DNA from: Nocardioides sp. Root1257
Lineage (GTDB): Bacteria; Actinomycetota; Actinomycetes; Propionibacteriales; Nocardioidaceae
Assembly: GCF_001425175.1 (NCBI RefSeq)
Contig: NZ_LMDV01000001.1
Coordinates: forward strand, 703,454 to 767,453
Direction of reading: 5' to 3'
Length of the DNA: 64,000 bases
In this document: positions 57,531 to 64,000 of the stretch, piece by piece
Layout of the letters: each line of letters starts with the position of its first letter
Position numbering within the stretch: the stretch's first letter is position 1
Position numbers and translations under genes: made by a program
Notes under the pieces: generated by a model
The model's database searches: none
The model's input: only the letters and a program-made list of their open reading frames with translations
What the model was told of the DNA's origin: nothing

Positions 57531-60500
57531 GTGCTCGCTCGAGGAGTGCACGCCCGGATCGCCCCTGCGGTGGCGATCCCCCTGTTGTGCCTGACCATCT
57601 GCCTGACCATGGTCCTGACCGTCCTGGGCGGCCCGGCCCCCGCTGCGGCCGCGCCGCCGGCACCGACCGGCCTCGCGCCGACGACCGGCGACGTCGTCGA
57701 CGCGACCCCGGTGCTGAGCTGGGACCGCGTGGCCGGTGCGACGGGCTACGAGGTCGAGGTCTCGACCCGCGACGACTTCGCCACGAAGATCGGCGCGACC
57801 ATCTCGACGGTCAACCGCCGGGCGACGCCCACCAGCCAGCTGCCGATGTCGGACCTGTACTGGCGGGTCCGGGCGAAGGACGGCAGCGGCACCGGTGCGT
57901 GGGCGACCGCGCAGTTCTCGCGCAGCCGGCTCGCCGGTCCGACGCTGCTCGGGCCGCCCGACGGCGACCTGCTCGACCAGCCGGCTGAGCCGGCGGTGCT
58001 GCGCTGGGACCCCGTCCCCGGCGCGATCGGCTACAACGTCGAGTTCGACCGCGGCCCGGACGCCGACTGGGTCGACACGATCACCGGCACCACGAAGTCC
58101 ACGACCTACACGGTCAAGGCGATGGCCAGCGGCGACTGGGCGTGGCGGGTGACCGCCGTCCTCGCGGTGGGCCAGCTGAGCTACCCGTCGGCGTCGCGCA
58201 CGTTCGTCCTCGGCGACCTGGCAGGCGTCACGGTCACGAGTCCCGCCGACGGCCAGGACCTCGAGGACGTCGTGCTCGACTGGGACCCGGTGCCGGGCGC
58301 CCTGCGCTACGAGATCCGGGTGAGCACGGACGACGAGTTCGGCACCAGCAACATCGTGGACGCGCGCACCGTGGAGGGCACGCGCTACTCGCCGGTCAAG
58401 ACCTACAACGTCGACGACTACTGGTGGCAGGTGCGCGCGATCGACCCGCTCGAGGTCGCGACGCCGTGGGGGGCCGTCCCGATCCACAGCTTCACCCGCA
58501 CCTGGGACCCGCTGGCGACCATCGCCGGTCACGGCGTCGACCCCAACCCGGCGCCGGACCCCGACGGTGCGCCGCGCCTCGTCTACCCGGCCGACACGCT
58601 GTCCCCCGCGGTCACCGGCGACATGTACTTCCAGTGGACCCCGGTGCGGCACGCGACGACGTACCGGCTCGACGTGGGCACGGACGCGGCGTTCTCACCC
58701 GGCACGTTCCGGACCTGCTTCACCTCGCACACGACGTTCGTCCCGAGCACCGCCACCACCGGCCAGTGCCTACCGGGTCTCAACACCGCCCTGTACTGGC
58801 GGGTGAAGGCCGTGGACGAGCCGGCGAACGTGCAGGGCTACTACTCGCCGATCCGGCGGTTCGTCTACAGCAGGGAGCAGGTCCACCTCAGCGCGCCCGC
58901 CGACCACGCGACGGTCGACGTCCCTACGCTGACCTGGGACCCGGTCGCCGGCGCCGAGAAGTACGCCGTGACCGTCACCGCCAGCACCGGTGCGGAGTAC
59001 ACGAAGACGACGTTCTCGACGTCGTGGACCGTCCAGGACGAGCTGGACCCGGTCGACGGCCCGTTCGAGTGGAGGGTGCGGGCGGTCGGCCACGACAACG
59101 TCACGACGCCCGCCACCATCGTCGGTGGGTCCCGGACGTTCTTCCTCAGCGGCAGCGACCCGACCGTCGCTGCGGCTCCGCTGGCCCCGTTGGACCAGGA
59201 CGCCGGACCCACGGCCCGGTTCCCCGCCCTGTCCTGGGCGCCGATGCCCGGCGCCGCGACGTACCGGCTGTGGGTCGGGACCGCCGGGACCGGCACCTTC
59301 GGCCAGGTCGACGGCGACTTCGCCTACCCGGCGGGCACCGACGCCAGCAGCAAGCGGATCGCCGCGGGCAGCTACGAGTGGTTCGTCCAGGCGCTCGACG
59401 AGGACGACCACCTGATCGGCACCGGCACGACCCTCGGCTCGTTCACGGTCACCGACCTCCCCACGGTCACCGGTCAGCAGGTCGCCCTGGGCGGGACCAG
59501 CCTCGACGCGGGCGGCACCTGCTCCTACGGCCTGCTCGACGCGCCCGCCCGGATCTGCCCGGCCATCCCCGGCACGCCGGTCCTGGACTGGCAGCCCGAC
59601 GCCGACGTCGCCTACTACCTCGTCTACGTGTCGCGGGACCGGAACTTCCAGAACATGGTCTACGGCAGCTACTCCGACTCCACGACGCTGCCCTGGACGG
59701 GCAGCACCCGGTGGATCAACGTCGCGACCCTGCCGGAGAGCCAGGCCGGCACGGCCTACTACTGGTACATCCGGCCGTGCAAGGCCATGGGCGTCTGCGC
59801 CCCGGACCCCCTCCAGGCCAACCACGCCTTCGAGAAGCGCTCCGCCCAGGTGGTCACGGACCCGGTCACGGAGACGGCCGACGACATCACCTTCTCGTGG
59901 CGCGACTACCTCACGACCAACGAGGCGGCGCCGCCGCACGCCGTCACCGGTGAGCGCCCCGGCCAGGAGGCCCGCACCTACCAGCTCCAGGTGTCGCTGA
60001 CCAACAGCTTCGACCACGTCATCGACGACGTCGAGGTCGACCAGCCGACCTACACGGCGTTCAGCCAGCTCTACCCCGAGGGCACGCTCTACTGGCGGGT
60101 CCGCGCGTACGACGGGGACGACCGCAACCTGCCCTGGAGCGACACCCGGACCTTCCTGAAGGCCTCGCCCCGGCCGGCTCCGATCGCCCCGACCGGCACG
60201 GTGGCGATGACCGAGGCGCTCCGCTGGACCACGACCCCGTTCGCGGTGGCGTACGACGTCGAGGTCTACAAGCAGGCCGACACCACCGCGTCGTCGGTCA
60301 ACCGGGTCGTCGACGAGCAGGTCAGTGTCGCCGCCCTGGCTCCGTTGACGCCGCTGCCCTCCGCCACGGACTACGTGTGGCGGGTGCGCCAGGTCGACGA
60401 CAGCGGCAATCCCGGCGCCTGGAGCGACTGGGGCTCGTACCGCCTCCAGGGCGTCGCCCCCACCCTCGACCTACCGGCCGCCGGTGCCGCCACCCCGACC

Positions 60501-61832
60501 GCAGACACCCTCTTCACCTGGCACGCCGTGCCGGGCGCCTCGACGTACCGGTTCGAGCGGCGCGAGCCCGGCACCGGCACCGTGCGCGAGACCGTGTCGA
60601 CCGCGGCACTGGCGTGGGCCCCGACCTCCAAGATCGCCGCAGGCGCGTGGCAGTGGCGGGTCACCGCCCTGGACGCCGGCGGTGCGGTCGTCCTGTCGTC
60701 CGCGTGGCGCGACGTCACCGTCCAGGGCGGCCCGGTGGCGAGCGCCGCCCCGGTCATCACGGGCTCCGGCACGGTGGGCGAGCTCCTGCACGCGACCGCA
60801 CCGACCTGGGACCTCCCGGACGTCGTCACGACGTACCAGTGGCTGCGCAACGGCGCGCCGATCTCCGCGGCGGACGGCGTCGACTACGAGGTGATCGCGG
60901 CCGACGTCGGCAAGAGCATCTCGGTCCGCGCGACCGGCGCCCGTGCCGGCTACGACCCGACCGTCGCCACCAGCAACGCGATCACCGGCGTGCTCGGCCC
61001 GACGGCGTCCGCGGTGACTCCCCCGCTGCTGGACGGCTCCGGCCAGGTCGGCACCACGCTGGTCGGCACCCTGCCCACCTGGGACCAGGCGCTGGTGACG
61101 ACGTCGTACCGCTGGCTGCGCGACGGCGCGGCCGCCGGCTCGAGCTCGCTGACGTACGCCGTGCGCGACTCCGACCTCGGCAAGACGATCGTGCTGGAGG
61201 TGACGGGGCGCAAGACCGGCTACCTGGACGCCGTGGTCACCAGCGCCGCCGTCGTCGTGACCGCCGGGGCGGCGGTGGCTCCGACGATCGCCCCGACCCT
61301 GACCGGCACGGCGAAGGTCGGCCAGCGGCTGACCGTGCACACCGGGACCTGGGGCTCGGGCATCCGGTTCACCTACCAGTGGTTGCGCAGCGGCAGCCCG
61401 ATCAGCGGCGCCACGGCCAACGCGTACACCCCGGTCGCGGCCGATGCCACCCGGGCGATCAGCGTCGCCGTCACCGGCACCCGGACCGGCTACGACAGCG
61501 GCACCGTGACCACGGCGGCCGTGACCGTCGCGCGGATGACCTCCACGACCAAGATCTCCGTGCCCGCCTCGGTCACGGCGCGGGCGGGGCGCCGGGCGAA
61601 GGTCCGCGCAACCGTCACGGTCCTGGTCGCCGGGTGGTCCTCCCCGACCGGTCAGGTCCGCGTGCTCGACGGCAAGAGGGTGATCGCGAGGGGCAAGCTG
61701 CGCAGCAACGGCACGGTGAGGCTCACCCTCAAGGGGCTGCGGAAGGGCAACCACCGGCTGGTCGCGACGTACGACGGCACGACGGCTGCCGCACGCAGCA
61801 GGTCGGCGGTGCGGGCGCTGCGGGTCACCTGA
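57531..61832 (+). CDS. Large secreted FN3/Ig-repeat surface protein
   Basis: A 1433-residue exported protein. Signal peptide about 1-41, then about ten fibronectin III-like units starting near residues 61, 156, 248, 366, 466, 566, 684, 787, 896 and 995, each with a W-x-PVPGA-x-x-Y-type strand (for example LRWDPVPGAIGYNVEF). Three Ig-like repeats with YQWLRxGxPI and GKSISVRATGARAGY-type strands follow at about 1075-1333, and a final Ig-like domain with VRVLDGKRVIARGKLRSNG ends the protein. No enzyme domain, LPXTG or membrane anchor is seen. GGAGGA lies five bases before the GTG. Likely adhesive or structural (inference). Confidence 0.87.
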   Translation: MLARGVHARIAPAVAIPLLCLTICLTMVLTVLGGPAPAAAAPPAPTGLAPTTGDVVDATPVLSWDRVAGATGYEVEVSTRDDFATKIGATISTVNRRATPTSQLPMSDLYWRVRAKDGSGTGAWATAQFSRSRLAGPTLLGPPDGDLLDQPAEPAVLRWDPVPGAIGYNVEFDRGPDADWVDTITGTTKSTTYTVKAMASGDWAWRVTAVLAVGQLSYPSASRTFVLGDLAGVTVTSPADGQDLEDVVLDWDPVPGALRYEIRVSTDDEFGTSNIVDARTVEGTRYSPVKTYNVDDYWWQVRAIDPLEVATPWGAVPIHSFTRTWDPLATIAGHGVDPNPAPDPDGAPRLVYPADTLSPAVTGDMYFQWTPVRHATTYRLDVGTDAAFSPGTFRTCFTSHTTFVPSTATTGQCLPGLNTALYWRVKAVDEPANVQGYYSPIRRFVYSREQVHLSAPADHATVDVPTLTWDPVAGAEKYAVTVTASTGAEYTKTTFSTSWTVQDELDPVDGPFEWRVRAVGHDNVTTPATIVGGSRTFFLSGSDPTVAAAPLAPLDQDAGPTARFPALSWAPMPGAATYRLWVGTAGTGTFGQVDGDFAYPAGTDASSKRIAAGSYEWFVQALDEDDHLIGTGTTLGSFTVTDLPTVTGQQVALGGTSLDAGGTCSYGLLDAPARICPAIPGTPVLDWQPDADVAYYLVYVSRDRNFQNMVYGSYSDSTTLPWTGSTRWINVATLPESQAGTAYYWYIRPCKAMGVCAPDPLQANHAFEKRSAQVVTDPVTETADDITFSWRDYLTTNEAAPPHAVTGERPGQEARTYQLQVSLTNSFDHVIDDVEVDQPTYTAFSQLYPEGTLYWRVRAYDGDDRNLPWSDTRTFLKASPRPAPIAPTGTVAMTEALRWTTTPFAVAYDVEVYKQADTTASSVNRVVDEQVSVAALAPLTPLPSATDYVWRVRQVDDSGNPGAWSDWGSYRLQGVAPTLDLPAAGAATPTADTLFTWHAVPGASTYRFERREPGTGTVRETVSTAALAWAPTSKIAAGAWQWRVTALDAGGAVVLSSAWRDVTVQGGPVASAAPVITGSGTVGELLHATAPTWDLPDVVTTYQWLRNGAPISAADGVDYEVIAADVGKSISVRATGARAGYDPTVATSNAITGVLGPTASAVTPPLLDGSGQVGTTLVGTLPTWDQALVTTSYRWLRDGAAAGSSSLTYAVRDSDLGKTIVLEVTGRKTGYLDAVVTSAAVVVTAGAAVAPTIAPTLTGTAKVGQRLTVHTGTWGSGIRFTYQWLRSGSPISGATANAYTPVAADATRAISVAVTGTRTGYDSGTVTTAAVTVARMTSTTKISVPASVTARAGRRAKVRATVTVLVAGWSSPTGQVRVLDGKRVIARGKLRSNGTVRLTLKGLRKGNHRLVATYDGTTAAARSRSAVRALRVT

Positions 61833-61845
61833 CCCGACGGGTCGC

Positions 61846-62880
61846 TCAGCCCGCGGAGGCGGCGACCCAGCGCTCGAGCGTCGCCCGGGCGGCGCCGGAG
61901 TCGACGGCCTCGGTCGCGCGGACCAGGCCGGCGGCCAGCGCCGCCTGCGGGTCCTCGGCCGGGGTGTCGTGGACCGCGAGGGCGGCGGCCGCGTTGAGCA
62001 GCACGGCGTCGCGGACCGCACCGGTCTCGCCGTCGAGCAGCCGGCGTACGACGTCCGCGTTGTGGGCGGCGTCGCCACCACGCAACGCCTCGGTGGTCCC
62101 GCGGGCGATGCCGAGCGCGACCGGGTCGACGGTCGACTCCGTCACCCGGCCCTCGTGCACGCGCCAGACCCGTGAGGTCGCGGTCGTGGTCAGCTCGTCG
62201 AGCCCGTCGTCCCCCCGGAAGACCCACGCGTCGACGCCGCGGCCCGCGAACACGCCCGCCATCACCGGCGCCTGGCCGAGGTTGGCGCAGCCGATCGCCT
62301 GGGCGCCCGCCTTGGCGGGATTGGTGAGCGGGCCGAGCAGGTTGAACGTGGTGCCGATGCCGAGCTCGCGGCGCGCAACGGCGGCGTGCCGCATCGCCGG
62401 GTGGAAGGTCGCTGCGAAGCAGAACGTGATGCCGGCCTGCTCGGCGACCTCGGCGACCCGCGCGGGCGGCAGGTCGAGACGGATGCCGAGCTGCTCGAGC
62501 ACGTCGGCGGAGCCGGACTTCGATGACGCGGAGCGGTTGCCGTGCTTCACGACCCGCGCGCCGGCGCCGGCCGCGACGATCGCGGCCATCGTCGAGATGT
62601 TGACCGACATCGAGCGGTCCCCGCCCGTGCCGACGATGTCGAGCAGACGCCCGGGGATCGTCAGCGGCGTCGCCACGGCGTACATCGCGTCGACGAGGCC
62701 GAGGACCTCCTCGATCGTCTCGCCCTTGGCGCGCAGCGCGACGGCGAAGCCCGCGATCTGGGCGGGCGTCGCCTCGCCCGACAGCAGCTCGCCCATCGCC
62801 CAGGCGGCCTGCTCGGCGCTCAGGTCCGCGCCGGCGACGAGCGCGCCCAGGACCTCGGGCCAGCTCGTTGGGGTGTTCAC
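61846..62880 (-). CDS. trpD: Anthranilate phosphoribosyltransferase
   Basis: A 344-residue enzyme of tryptophan synthesis, transferring phosphoribosyl from PRPP to anthranilate. [14 protein letters not shown] binds [25 protein letters not shown] carries substrate residues, [14 protein letters not shown] and [13 protein letters not shown] are conserved family segments. Position and orientation match Rv2192c. The GTG start overlaps the upstream receiver-domain gene stop (GTGA), so translation is coupled. No other trp genes lie in the window; DAHP synthase is 50 kb away. Confidence 0.95.
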   Translation of the reverse strand: MNTPTSWPEVLGALVAGADLSAEQAAWAMGELLSGEATPAQIAGFAVALRAKGETIEEVLGLVDAMYAVATPLTIPGRLLDIVGTGGDRSMSVNISTMAAIVAAGAGARVVKHGNRSASSKSGSADVLEQLGIRLDLPPARVAEVAEQAGITFCFAATFHPAMRHAAVARRELGIGTTFNLLGPLTNPAKAGAQAIGCANLGQAPVMAGVFAGRGVDAWVFRGDDGLDELTTTATSRVWRVHEGRVTESTVDPVALGIARGTTEALRGGDAAHNADVVRRLLDGETGAVRDAVLLNAAAALAVHDTPAEDPQAALAAGLVRATEAVDSGAARATLERWVAASAG

Positions 62881-63296
62881 GTGCTGGCGGGCACGCGCGA
62901 GCGCAGCAGCGACACGACGGTCTCGGCCAGCTGGATCGGGTCCAGCGGGTGCGGGACGGCGCCCTCGGCCCGGGACCAGGTGGCCAGCCAGGCGTCCTGT
63001 GGGCGCCCGGTCAGCACGACGACCGGCGGGCACTGGTAGATCTCGTCCTTGAGCTGCTTCGCGATGCCCATGCCGCCTGCCGGCACGGCCTCGCCGTCGA
63101 GGATCGCGAGGTCGATGGTGCCGGAGTCCATGTTCTGGATGACGACCGGCTCCGTGGCCACCTCGACGTACTCGAGCTCGGGCAGGTCGGGGTGCGGCCG
63201 ACGGCCGAGCGCCAGGATGACCTGCTGGCGGGTGTTGACGTCGTCGCTGTAGACGAGCACCCGCAGGGGCTCGGTCCGGGAGGTCGAGTCGCTCAC
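62877..63296 (-). CDS. Orphan receiver-domain protein coupled to trpD
   Basis: A 139-residue single-domain response-regulator-like protein. [15 protein letters not shown] gives the acidic pair, [13 protein letters not shown] the phospho-acceptor Asp, [13 protein letters not shown] the Thr, but the conserved Lys-Pro is replaced by His-Pro in AVPHPLDP. No output domain and no kinase nearby. The GTG at 63296 is favoured by TAGCAT seven bases upstream. Coupled to trpD by a four-base overlap. Phosphorylation is uncertain; it may be a protein-interaction module. Confidence 0.82.
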   Translation of the reverse strand: MSDSTSRTEPLRVLVYSDDVNTRQQVILALGRRPHPDLPELEYVEVATEPVVIQNMDSGTIDLAILDGEAVPAGGMGIAKQLKDEIYQCPPVVVLTGRPQDAWLATWSRAEGAVPHPLDPIQLAETVVSLLRSRVPAST

Positions 63297-63303
63297 GTCC
63301 GCG

Positions 63304-63309
63304 ATGCTA
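63304..63309 (-). promoter_or_regulatory. -10 hexamer for leaderless receiver gene
   Basis: TAGCAT on the minus strand ends seven bases before the GTG at 63296 and overlaps the CtaG gene's 3' end. Confidence 0.45.
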
Positions 63310-64000
63310 CCGGTCACCGTCGGCGCCCGGTGCGGATGCCGCCCGTTCCTGGGCAGCGCGTTGCTCCCGCGCCTCGAGCAGGTCCAGGCGGCGGTCCTCC
63401 CGCTTGGCCTCCTGCATCGACTGCCGCACCCACTGGGTGAACAGCACCCCGAAGAGGATCAGGGCGACCAGGTCGCCCGAGCCCCACAGGATGCCGCCCG
63501 CGAGGTGCTGGTCGTCGAGCGGCGCCGGCAGCCACGAGCCCATCGGGCCGTCGTGCAGGGCGCGGTAGTGGTCGCCGCCGATGACGTCCTCCTCGGACAT
63601 GATCGTGACGCCGAGGAAGGCGTGGAACGGCAGCGTGAGGACGACGAGCAGCATCCGGAACGGGTAGCCGACCTTGCCGGGGATCGGGTCGACGCCGACG
63701 ATCGGCCAGAAGAAGAGGCAGCCGACCAGGACCAGGTGGATGTGCATCATCTCGTGCAGGTACGTCGAGTCGAGGGTGGCCGGGTACCAGCCGGAGAAGT
63801 AGAGCGCCCACGGCGACACGATGTAGAGCAGGAGCGTCAGCGGCGGGAACGTGAGCACCTTCGCGACCCGCGAGTGCAGCACTGCCAGCAGCCAGCGCCG
63901 CGGGGGGGCGGGCAGCGTGCGCAGCGCGAGCGTGACCGGGGCGCCCAGCGCGAGCGCCATCGGCACCAGCATCGACAGGATCATGTGCTGGACCATGTGC
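63307..64000 (-). CDS. ctaG: Cytochrome c oxidase assembly protein, CtaG (caa3) family, 5' end outside window
   Basis: The 3' 231 codons of a CtaG-family membrane protein. The visible part has helices starting with VQHMILSMLVPMALALGAPV, the conserved LHEMMHIHLVLVGCLFFWP, and GGDHYRALHDG, ending in a charged tail. The His residues are candidate copper or heme contacts. The frame continues to the window edge with a His codon before the first visible ATG (HMVQHM, as in family members), so the true start lies to the right. The neighbourhood matches the trpD-cytochrome oxidase arrangement of actinobacteria. Confidence 0.87.
   Translation of the reverse strand, partial: HMVQHMILSMLVPMALALGAPVTLALRTLPAPPRRWLLAVLHSRVAKVLTFPPLTLLLYIVSPWALYFSGWYPATLDSTYLHEMMHIHLVLVGCLFFWPIVGVDPIPGKVGYPFRMLLVVLTLPFHAFLGVTIMSEEDVIGGDHYRALHDGPMGSWLPAPLDDQHLAGGILWGSGDLVALILFGVLFTQWVRQSMQEAKREDRRLDLLEAREQRAAQERAASAPGADGDR

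Noticed and set aside
53694..58652. 1652-codon minus-strand frame
   Set aside because: Only its last 424 codons are the NYN protein; the rest is antisense to the exonuclease and FN3 protein genes, which have clear motifs.
61831..61843. GACCCGACGGGTC as terminator between the FN3 gene and trpD
   Set aside because: The arms are separated by one base, so no stable hairpin loop can form.
1..64000. tRNA, rRNA, insertion sequences, prophage or toxin-antitoxin genes
   Set aside because: Gaps between genes were read and hold only the repeats, stems, promoters and riboswitch listed; no transposase, integrase or clover-leaf sequence was recognised.

Overview
This is a 64 kb chromosomal window from a high-GC actinobacterium, most likely Nocardioides or a close Nocardioidaceae relative. 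The evidence is the very high G+C content, frequent GTG starts, stop/start overlaps of the ATGA and GTGA type, a dispersed palindromic repeat of a kind I associate with Nocardioides genomes, and the gene order. No plasmid, phage, insertion sequence, CRISPR array, rRNA or tRNA gene was seen.

The backbone follows the Mycobacterium tuberculosis segment Rv2175c-Rv2193 in both order and orientation. It runs: Rv2175c-like DNA-binding protein, PASTA-type Ser/Thr kinase (PknL-like), class II DAHP synthase, PlsC-type acyltransferase, ArsA-like ATPase, TB16.3-like SRPBCC protein, FadD15-like acyl-CoA ligase, NlpC/P60 hydrolase, DEDD exonuclease/GIY-YIG protein, trpD, and cytochrome oxidase assembly genes at the right edge. 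Lineage-specific blocks lie between these genes.

Region by region: 1-240 is a six-unit 41-bp tandem repeat carrying a near-palindrome. 0.3-6.4 kb holds the kinase, endonuclease IV, a drug/metabolite exporter, a zinc-ribbon membrane protein and a lipase-like hydrolase. 6.4-9.5 kb is an ABC-2 transporter coupled to an RseB/LolA-like protein. 9.5-12 kb holds threonine aldolase and DAHP synthase. 12-16.3 kb holds a secreted protein, an APC permease and a SigE-family sigma factor with a coupled membrane protein. 16.4-18.7 kb holds two adjacent phosphofructokinases, both with the residues of the PPi-dependent class. 18.7-21.1 kb holds a DUF1028 protein and glycerol kinase. 21.1-26.9 kb holds a coiled-coil protein, flavin reductase, acyltransferase, esterase, an archaeal-type ornithine cyclodeaminase candidate and a ROK sugar kinase. 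26.9-29.3 kb is a TadE/TadG pair. 29.5-34.3 kb holds a second glucokinase, ArsA, SRPBCC and FadD.

34.5-43.8 kb is a Tad/Flp pilus locus: CpaB, CpaE, CpaF, a VWA-TadB fusion, TadC, a NarL-type two-component system, and two Flp pilins on the opposite strand separated by a strong hairpin. 44-48 kb is a cell-envelope block: M48 protease, MA-type peptidase, and an NlpC/P60 hydrolase behind a c-di-AMP (ydaO-yuaA) riboswitch with a readable promoter. 48-52.7 kb is a coupled operon that looks like lipid-linked sugar transfer: DPM-like GT2, GT-C, methyltransferase and a flippase-like membrane protein. 52.7-57.4 kb holds an AraC/VOC pair, a NYN protein, the exonuclease and a stand-alone Lrp/AsnC ligand-binding protein. 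57.5-61.8 kb is one 1433-residue secreted FN3/Ig-repeat protein. The window closes with trpD, a coupled receiver-domain protein and a truncated CtaG gene.

At least thirteen genes have a TANNNT hexamer ending 6 or 7 bases before the start codon. This implies widespread leaderless transcription and was used here to choose several starts.
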